DNA from: Corinectria fuckeliana | Taxonomy: Eukaryota > Ascomycota > Sordariomycetes > Hypocreales > Nectriaceae | NCBI GenBank assembly: GCA_019137255.1 | Contig: WPDH01000034.1 | Coordinates: forward strand, 124,001-188,000 | Length of the DNA: 64,000 nt | Direction of reading: 5' to 3' | Shown: positions 56,971-64,000 of the stretch, in pieces | Position numbering within the stretch: the stretch's first letter is position 1 | How the letters are laid out: each line of letters begins with the position of its first letter | Notes under the pieces: generated by a model | The model's input: only the letters and a program-made list of their open reading frames with translations | What the model was told of the DNA's origin: nothing | Databases searched by the model: none | Program-made: the position numbers and the translations under genes

Positions 56971-58914
56971 ATGTCCTTCAGCAAGAAGACGTCTGGGCCT
57001 CGACCCACCCCTCCCTCCATTGCGCCCGAGCTCGAAATCGATCCCCGAACTCAGGTTTCGGTTCCCCAGACGATTCAGGACAACCAGGCCCTAATAACCT
57101 CGGTCAAGTATCGAGTCGGCGCTCCGCCACTGTACAAGCTTCCCCTTGTGAAGGAGTACGACTCCGTCCTCAGCCATGCTGTCGCGAAGAAGTTCGGCAA
57201 CAGTTTGGTCGAAAACATCGAGAGGATCTTATCCCACCATGGCGTTGATTATGAAAGTGTCGAAGTCGTGTCTCGACAAGCTCCTGATGATTCTTCCATC
57301 AACCAGCCGACCGTATTTGTTATCGCAACATGGTCAGAGGCAAGTGCTCCAGTGTGGGAGCATGCCGCGAGAGAAGCCAAACGCTACCTCGATACCGAGC
57401 ATGCCAAACGGGCACGATTCACACTGAGCATGGCCATCGAGATCATCGCCCCCGAATTGGTTCGCCGCAAGTACATCGCGCCTGTACTCAACCAGCCATG
57501 GTTGACCTCTAATTGGCCAACCATCCAGAAGGACGTCTCCCAAATGCTCCACTCCTCAGAAGCAACATCTTGGTGGACCACAATCGCGTTGTTTCGATTA
57601 GGTCATTTGAGCGACAGAAATGCAAACCCTATCACCGTTTACGTGTCGATGGAGTATGGGTCGAATGAACATGACTGGCCGCCGGTCGCACAGGGCATTC
57701 AATCTTACCTGGATAGCTGGGACCTGCAGCTCCAGCTCCATGTGGAATACAATAGAAACGATGACTGGGCATTTCGTTTACTCACATCGAATACGAACCC
57801 TGCGAAGCAAGTTCTCGAGGACCAGCAGAAGGGCCTCGTTACCACAGACGACTATCAACAACAGGCGAACATGGGCGCTGACATGGGAGCGGGTCGATAC
57901 CTCAAAACACCGTGGGATTCTGTTAAACCCGAGCGCTCCCCACTTGTTGGCACCTTGGGTTGCTACATCGAGATGAAGACAAAGACTTCGCCAACTTGGA
58001 CCAAGTACGCACTTACCAACTATCACGTCGTACGCCCGTGTTTCCAAGGATTTCAGTACATCCAGTGTCAACGCAATGGTGCTTCTAGCGCCAAGCCCGA
58101 GGAACCTGCGGATGCCAACACCGAGCTTGGTGTTATAGATCGTCATGGATTCAGTCCTTCTTCCAAGCAGCAGCCCATCATCCTGGAACACCCATCTAGG
58201 GCCAAGCACAACGCGACAACAAGGAAACTGGACTTTCACATCCAACAACTCGATCCTGCAAGTACGGTCATTCCAGGATTCGTCTCTCAACGAACTCAGA
58301 AGAGAACATTCTTTGACGACAACAAGCAAACTCTGGGTAAGGTGTTTGCGGCGTCTGGCTACAAACGAAGGACAAGTACCAACGGCCGCCTGGACTGGGC
58401 CTTGGTCAAGGTCGAGCCGTCTCGTGAGGGTACGAACATGGTGCCTGACGACGCTATCTGGTTATCAGCCGGGATATGGGTTCCCAAGGCAAGCACATGC
58501 AACCGGCCGCTCGACTCATCTGCGACTGCAAGCCCGCCACATGGAGATCGGTTCACGGAAGTCTTCAAGGTGGGCGCAATCACTGGAGCGACCGCAGGAC
58601 ACTGGAATGAGACCCGGGCCCTATCGAAATTTCCCTACGATAACGGCTTGGGCTTGAAGGAGACCAAGGAGCAGGCTTATATCGGCTATGGTTCTCCTGT
58701 ACCTGGGGCCTGCCAGTTTGGCGGCCCTGGGGACTCAGGAGCCGCAGTGTTCAACGCGGACGGCAAGGTTGTCGGGCAGTTGTTTAGCGGACAACAGCCA
58801 AACCAGACGTATCCCGATGGCCTTTGCTATGTGACGAGCATTGAGGATATTTTCGAGGACATCAAGAAGTTCTCCAAGGGCGCTGTGACGGATATTCGCA
58901 TTGCCAAATGGTAG
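56971..58914 (+). CDS. Intracellular trypsin-fold (chymotrypsin-like) serine protease domain protein
   Basis: A single-exon frame of 647 residues. The ATG sits in a CACC context. No signal peptide or membrane segment is present. Residues about 100-310 appear to contain two related alpha/beta units: PTVFVIATWSEASAPVWEHA with KRYLDTEHAKRARFTLSMAI, and NPITVYVSMEYGSNEHDWPP with IQSYLDSWDLQLQLHVEYN. From about residue 328 (VGTLGCYIEMK) there is a protease-like domain. A plausible catalytic triad is His352 in TNYHVV, Asp475 in RLDWALV and Ser589 in GGPGDSGAAVF. I recognise this architecture from uncharacterised proteins of plant-associated and soil ascomycetes, but not its function. It could be a cytosolic protease or a protease-derived signalling module. 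Neighbouring sequence is accessory in character. Confidence 0.75.
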   Translation: MSFSKKTSGPRPTPPSIAPELEIDPRTQVSVPQTIQDNQALITSVKYRVGAPPLYKLPLVKEYDSVLSHAVAKKFGNSLVENIERILSHHGVDYESVEVVSRQAPDDSSINQPTVFVIATWSEASAPVWEHAAREAKRYLDTEHAKRARFTLSMAIEIIAPELVRRKYIAPVLNQPWLTSNWPTIQKDVSQMLHSSEATSWWTTIALFRLGHLSDRNANPITVYVSMEYGSNEHDWPPVAQGIQSYLDSWDLQLQLHVEYNRNDDWAFRLLTSNTNPAKQVLEDQQKGLVTTDDYQQQANMGADMGAGRYLKTPWDSVKPERSPLVGTLGCYIEMKTKTSPTWTKYALTNYHVVRPCFQGFQYIQCQRNGASSAKPEEPADANTELGVIDRHGFSPSSKQQPIILEHPSRAKHNATTRKLDFHIQQLDPASTVIPGFVSQRTQKRTFFDDNKQTLGKVFAASGYKRRTSTNGRLDWALVKVEPSREGTNMVPDDAIWLSAGIWVPKASTCNRPLDSSATASPPHGDRFTEVFKVGAITGATAGHWNETRALSKFPYDNGLGLKETKEQAYIGYGSPVPGACQFGGPGDSGAAVFNADGKVVGQLFSGQQPNQTYPDGLCYVTSIEDIFEDIKKFSKGAVTDIRIAKW

Positions 58915-59613
58915 CTCATGGGGTGCATGGGTTCGTGTGTATGTATGTTAATGGATGTTTAAAAATACGAAGAAAGTTTTGCCCCTGTGGAAGCGCAATC
59001 CTCCTTTCCCTTCGAGGACGGGAAGATTGTTGTACCCTTGCTGGTCGCTGTTCCTCCGGGGTACGTGAGACGTGAGTGATCCCTGCTGGCCCAACGATGG
59101 GAAGTTTTCTGCGCCCTTGCTGGTCCATGTTATTTATGGTCCTTGAAGTCGAGGTTCTAGGAGATCCCTTTGGTGAGAAAAGGGTGCCCCCTTCATACTA
59201 GCTGAGGAGGGTAGGGTGGCGAAGGGGGACTCTGCACCTCCACGTGGTGCTGCCTGGTAATGCCTTAGTCTGAAGGTAGCCAACGCAGAGACGCAAACGA
59301 GAGGGGTGAGTATGATGAGGCGTGCGCAAGTCACGTTTCGGTGTCCCACAGTCTCACAAGTGCTCGACGCGCCCTTTCGTATTTGCATCGGCCGATGAGC
59401 TTTGGCGGGTGATGGCGGCGGGTATCTTCACGATCCTCTTGATGAGGACGGTGTGTTGGGATTGCTGACAGTCCACTCATGTTATTAATTGCATGCTAAC
59501 ACGATACTGGCCCGCTGTGGGTGTAAGCCATTCCTACCACCCATACTACCATGCATAGTACTCACCTGCTAACTTATTAGCAAGCCTTGGAGAAGGACCA
59601 ATAGACGATAACA

Positions 59614-59999
59614 ATGGCGTCACCCACAGGCGGCGACGCGTGAGTTTCACACTTTCCATAATGATAGTGGCTAGGTATACTGACTTGACTATCAGAAACC
59701 AACTACTACATGAATGGTGGCAGCGTGTATGTGAATATGGTAGTAAGTTCTGTAAATGTGTCTCCATTATCATGGTACCAGACCAACTAACTAGCACAGT
59801 TATAGCAGGGCCAACAGGGCCAACATGGGAGATCGACTGGACGCCGCCGCCGTCGCCAGCAGGAGAAACAACAACAGGAACAGCAGAAGCAACAGCAGGA
59901 CAGCACCATGAACGACCGCCGCAGCCACAACCGCAGCCATAGCCGGCGATATATGAATGTCATGTACGGTTCCCAGTCGGCTTCTCCCAAATGTTAAGC
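59614..59999 (+). CDS. Possible small spliced gene, Gln/Arg-rich product
   Basis: ATG at 59614 (MASPTGGDA) is followed by a GTGAGT donor, a TACTGAC branch and a CAG acceptor. The next exon reads NQLLHEWWQR and ends at a GTATGT donor. After an ACTAAC branch and a TTATAG acceptor, the third exon is Gln/Arg-rich (QGQQGQHG, RRRRRQQEKQQQEQQKQQQD) and ends MYGSQSASPKC at a TAA near 59997. The splice signals are good, but the product is short and low-complexity, resembles nothing I know, and overlaps a competing minus-strand reading. Confidence 0.2.
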
Positions 60000-60816
60000 C
60001 TGCCTCCTTGCAATGTAGGATTCCATGGTGGCCTTCTGCGCAACGGCCTTAATAGCGAGCTCACAGTGATCTTGAATATAGTCTTTGGTCAACAATATAT
60101 CTCACTATACTATAGTGGCGTTGGATTGGCAGGGCTAAATTCCTCATGGCAAATAATAGGGCCACCAGCGTCTAAGATGCGAAATTCATGATCAGCTGCA
60201 TTTATTGTTGCGTCTTAGGACTCGTGGCTCAGGTCCAGGGTGTCTTTCGTATCGTCGTTAAGGGGATCGGTAGTGGCTTAAATAATTTGGTTGACTCGCC
60301 TGAAGGCGCCCTCTGCCTCGGATTTGGTTTCGCAATGCCAAGTTTGGGAGTTGTCTACTCCTGCGATGCCCTCTGAGTCGGATATTGCGAAGTCCTGCTG
60401 AGGCGGCAAGCCAAGATCGGCTGAGTCCAGCCATCTGTCAACATCCACGCTAATAGCTTCGCTTAGGAGCGTTGGGTTTCGCAAGGCGAGTGCGTCCGTG
60501 TCTGTAGGCTGAGGCGGTTCGTTCTTTTCTTCTTGCAAGTCGTGATCTCTAGTCTTTCGCTTTTTTGATGGCTTCTTCCATGAGGGGCGGAGTGCTTCCT
60601 CCTCAGTAATGCCCACCTTAGCTGTCTAGCCCTCAAATCTAGTGAGGTCATCCCGCCTGAGCGTGAAGATGCCTTAGATATTGGACGACGACGGTGCAAT
60701 AATGTCAACTGTGAGTATTGAGAGTGTATGTAGTCTATGAGGGTTGAAAGAGCGTCGTTGTCTTGTCGGGTGCAAGTTGTACCGTCCGAAGCCACTTCGG
60801 ACCCATATGTCATCAA
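59950..60816 (-). pseudogene. Possible degraded gene, unknown family
   Basis: Minus-strand segments look protein-like: EEEALRPSWKKPSKKRKTRD with LLSEAISVDVDRWLDSADLG and DFAISDSEGIAGVDNSQTWH (60610-60280), then, after stops, HEFRILDAGGPIICHEEFSP (near 60.19 kb). In another frame come DYIQDHCELAIKAVAQKATM and EADWEPYMTFIYRRLW (near 60.08-59.96 kb). Two in-frame TAA, one TAG and one TGA codon plus a frame change separate them. This suggests a dead gene, but I cannot name its family. Confidence 0.3.
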
Positions 60817-60937
60817 CGTCTGTGCACGCGCGCACGGTCACAAAGTGTCAATATCAATAAACCACCACAAAACGGTCAATCAAATCGCGATAAATCAAAA
60901 AAAAAAAAAAAGATAAAAAAAAGGTAAGGAGAATAGA

Positions 60938-61024
60938 CTCCCCGGGATGGGCTCGAACCATCAACCTCTCGATTTTAATGTTTCAATAACAGTCGAACGC
61001 GCTAGCCAATTGCGCCACCGGGGA
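60938..61024 (-). tRNA. tRNA-Asn (GTT anticodon) with a 13-nt intron
   Basis: The minus strand folds as a full cloverleaf. The acceptor stem is TCCCCGG/CCGGGGA with discriminator G. The D arm is GCGC-AATTGGCTA-GCGC. The anticodon stem is TTCGA/TCGAG with loop CTGTTA...A. The T arm is GATGG-TTCGAGC-CCATC. The anticodon is GTT. A 13-nt intron (TTGAAACATTAAA) lies between positions 37 and 38, the canonical site for nuclear tRNA introns. The D- and T-arm sequences match the usual eukaryotic tRNA-Asn. Confidence 0.93.
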
Positions 61025-61618
61025 TGTGCTAATTTGTTGGAAGTACCGCTTCATCAACTTGACTAAGTAGTAGGCTGTGTGCCCTTGAGTCTTCGTCTTC
61101 TTCTCCCGAACATTCCGGCCTGCGGAGTGCCGAGTTCGTGGGGAGGAGGCAAAAAATCTCATATAACACGGCTGTGATGTCCATAGACCTACCTTAAATA
61201 CTGAAGGGAATGCCTGGAGCTGGAATGGCGTTGCAACCGCTTGGCACATTCACCCATTCCGCTGCACAAGGGCGAGCACCCAAAAGCCAAAGTTCCAGTG
61301 GATGACCACCTGTAACGCGGCTTGTCTAGCCCCTAGGTAGGTACCTAGGTGGACGCATTGACAGTCCATGGAGATGCGTTGAGCACCAATCAATCCTTCC
61401 TTGTCAGCCTTGCGACGCGAACGAAAAGTTTTGTTGGATTGACGAGCTGACAAGTTGCCTCAAGCGCAACGATCATTCACCACGAAACCGCCGACGACCT
61501 CACGAGCAGCTCAGCCCGGAGCAGTCACCGGGAAGCGCAGCCGCGCCGACGACTACTCTCACGAGCAGCTCCGACAGCGGGCACATCCTGCTGTTGCGTA
61601 GGAACCAGCCACCTCAAG
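61025..61618. other. Promoter region of the P450 gene
   Basis: It lies between the tRNA 5' end and the P450 start. No gene is seen. Two ACGAGCAGCTC repeats occur at 61501 and 61561. Confidence 0.5.
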
Positions 61619-63378
61619 ATGGATGACCACACGACCGAGCCAGGAGGCCTCGTCCACGCGCTGCAAAACCCGTCCGCCCTCGGCATCCTCTGTGCCGTCA
61701 TCACCGTCCTTGTCACCACCAGGCTCATCACTGGTGGCTCTTCCGATTTCAAGCATGAATCCAAGAGCCCTCCACTTGCGCCTTACTGGGTCCCCTATCT
61801 CGGCCACCTTCCCCGACTCTTCTTCAATCCCAGCTTCGCGCTCACGAGGCTGCGGAACCGGTACTCAGAAGGCCTTTTCTCGATTCGCCTCTTCAGCGGC
61901 GTTCACACCGTCGTCTTCAAGCCAGCCCTGGCGGATGTGCTTCTCCAGCAGCCTAGCTCTGTCGCCGACGAGCAACGCATCGTCCGGCGCTTGATGGTCT
62001 CAAACTTTGGTCTTTCTACCAAGGACCTTGACGCCTACGACAGGGCATCTGGCGAGGTCCAAGAAGCGACCAACGAGCTACTTGCCAACTCGTATTTGAG
62101 CGATCTAACCAATACGACCCTCCGGTGTTTAAACGGGCAAGCCGCCGACCTGGTCTCTTTCAACAGCTTCCCTATTGACCAGATGGAATGGGAGAGGGTG
62201 GCCGACGCAACGAGGGTGGAGGATGACGCCCAGGGCGAGGTCATCATGGAAGTCGATTTCATGGACCTGATGAAGAACTTTGTCGCGAGATCAGCCAATG
62301 CGTCTGTCTTCGGCACCGACTTTGTTGAGAACTTCCCGGACATCTGGAAACACCTCTGGTTTTTCGACGACTGGTTCATCACTCTGGCGAGGAACATTCC
62401 CATTTCCGTCCCATGGCTGGGTGGCCAGCGGGCCAGGGTCGCTCAGCAACAGCTTCTCTCCTCCATGCGGGAGTACCACGAGGCTTGGGAAGCATTTCTG
62501 AATGGCGAAAACCCGGGACCCAATTGGCAAGATCTCCACGACGTCAGCCAGCTTGTCAAGTCGAGGATTGACATCTTCCGCAAGCACAAGCTGTCGCTTG
62601 ATGCCCGCGCTGCCTACGATCTTGCCTTGCTCTGGTCTGTCAACGCAAGCTCTGCGCCCCTCATCTCCTGGTCTCTTCTAGAGCTCTACCAAGATCCAGT
62701 ACTGCTTGAGCAAGTGCGCGATGAGATTGCCCCGTTCGTCAGCATCATGCAGCCCAAGCATGACTTCGGAGGCTCGGTTTGGATTGCTCCCCAGATCCAA
62801 AGTGTCGATCTGGACGCGCTGATGGCCAAGTGTCCGCTGCTACAAGCCACTTACCTCGAGACTGTGAGGCTCTACGGTGGAGGGTGGTCGGCGAGGTGGC
62901 TGAAGGAGGATGTGGTCCTCAAAGAGGATGGTAAGCCTGCTTACGTGCTTAAGAAGGGAGCCTACGCTCACGTCTTGCGGGACCTTTACCACTCCGATCC
63001 GAATTCATTCCCCGACCCTCGCGACTGGCAGGCCAGGCGCCATCTTCAGGACAACAAGGATGAAAAGGGTACGCAGGCTCAGCTTGTAGCCACTGGCTCG
63101 GTCAAGCCATACGGTAAGCTGATCCTCCTCTCTGACCCTTCCCACTAAAGCGTGCTGACCCACTGATAGATGGGAGCCTGACGCTATGTAACGACTCGGG
63201 TTTTGCTTTAAGGAAGATGCTTCTGTACACGTCAGTTATCATTTCGCTGTACGACATGGAACCCGCAAGCCGTGGCAAATGGAGCATTCCAGTGGTCTCC
63301 AAGGGGCCACTTTCGTCACAGCCTGTATTGCCGGTCAGGGTTTGGATCAAGCGAAGGGAGGTGAAAATAAAGGATTAA
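61619..63378 (+). CDS. Cytochrome P450 with atypical heme-binding loop
   Basis: The exons are 61619-63113 and 63170-63378, giving 567 residues. The 56-bp intron has a GTAAGC donor and a GCTGAC branch. An N-terminal anchor (ALGILCAVITVLVTTRLI, about 20-37) and a PPLAPYWVPYLGHLPRLF hinge indicate an ER membrane P450. The I-helix segment is WSVNASSAPLISWSLLELY and the K-helix ExxR is ETVR (Glu414-Arg417). The C-terminal exon gives PYDGSLTLCNDSGFALRKML, placing the proximal Cys at 505. The usual FGGGxxxCxGRxFA consensus is much altered: Tyr for Phe, and NDSG after the Cys instead of x-G-R. Overall layout and the VWIKRRE tail resemble the CYP7/CYP8-like fungal P450s. The substrate is unknown. It may still bind heme through Cys505, but activity is uncertain. 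Confidence 0.85.
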
Positions 63379-64000
63379 CTCATCGCGGAATAAGTATTAC
63401 GAATAAAGAGGAACATGTATGTTTTCGACACGGCGCCCTGTTGCCTCCGTCTCGCTACCCGATCTTGGCCAGGCATTGTTGCGCATCGACCCGTCCGATG
63501 AACGTCTCTTGCTTATGTATACTCCCTATTTGCGACTCGATAAATTCTGCGACGCTGGCCGTGCTTGTTCTAACCATGTCCTCCACAGAAATCGCATCCG
63601 TCGATGCGTCCCTAGGATGTGGCGGCGCTGCAGTTCGTCAATCTAGAGGCAGACGCGCCTCGTCCGTCGCCCTGGGGCAAATGCAGCCTCGCGCGTGGTT
63701 CTCCTTCTTGGGCTGCAGCGACAGTCTTGTCGTAGCTTGTAAACGAGACATGTTACTCCTACTGTGGCATCAAAGTTGGCAATCTACATGACTCATCCAA
63801 GTCGACGGCAACCTTTGCTGCAACGAGACTGGGCCCCGGAGCCAAGGATCACAGCGCAATGAGATCCCGGACGTTTTTCGTGTGGTCGATCTGGGATACA
63901 TTATATACGGATGGGTAAGAACAAGCCCACGAGCCGCCGACCTCGGCTCTAACTTGTGCTATTCATCGATCGTGTCCAAGAGCTTTGACGAGACGAAAGC
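63379..64000. other. Downstream end of the window
   Basis: It should hold the P450 3' end. The open frames here show no recognisable domain, and no gene is called. Confidence 0.5.

Larger units (their letters stand above)
58915..60937. other. Accessory region with possible gene relics
   Basis: No intact gene is certain. A possible small plus-strand gene (59614-59997) and a possible degraded minus-strand gene (about 59800-60816) overlap here and are listed separately. An A-rich tract lies at about 60898-60922. Confidence 0.45.

Overview
This is nuclear DNA from a filamentous ascomycete. The genes carry short introns (about 52-116 bp) with GTRNGT-type donors and CTAAC/CTGAC branch sites. The proteins are fungal orthologues, and one block shows classical repeat-induced point mutation (RIP). 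The style and gene content suggest Sordariomycetes; I cannot name the species.

Left part (1-20 kb). Genes are sparse and spaced by long GC-rich intergenic stretches: an AT-hook CENP-Q/Fta7 kinetochore protein (3.6-5.4 kb, +), a secreted Ser/Thr-rich cell-wall protein (6.1-7.2 kb, -), the HEAT-repeat RNA polymerase II assembly/import factor Rtp1 (11.6-14.5 kb, -) and a secreted, probably GPI-anchored paralogue of the App1 phosphatidate phosphatase (17.1-18.7 kb, +).

Middle (20.0-31.4 kb). One 11.4-kb AT-rich block is a nested transposon that can be delimited to the base. The outer element is a Mutator-like (MULE) DNA transposon with perfect 72-bp terminal inverted repeats and a 7-bp target duplication. 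Inside it sits a 7.75-kb Ty3/gypsy retrotransposon in minus orientation, with 212-bp LTRs and a 5-bp target duplication. All coding content is RIP-mutated. The gypsy element also holds a fossil reading frame on the strand opposite to gag-pol, and the right arm of the MULE holds a 160-bp subterminal tandem repeat.

Right part (31.4-64 kb). Past a gene-poor stretch with one small conserved Cys-rich gene (33.6-34.0 kb, -) lies a dense housekeeping block: the DEAH helicase PRP43 (-), the arginine methyltransferase PRMT5/Skb1 (+), the core spliceosomal protein SmF (-), alanine-glyoxylate aminotransferase (+) and the exportin CRM1 (+). Three of these, PRP43, PRMT5 and SmF, all serve the snRNP/splicing machinery. 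The last 9 kb look accessory: a broken Zn2Cys6 regulator, an intracellular trypsin-fold protein, possible gene relics, an intron-containing tRNA-Asn(GTT) and a cytochrome P450 with an atypical heme loop.

Exon coordinates were deduced by eye from splice signals, reading frame and family conservation. No alignment or search was run.
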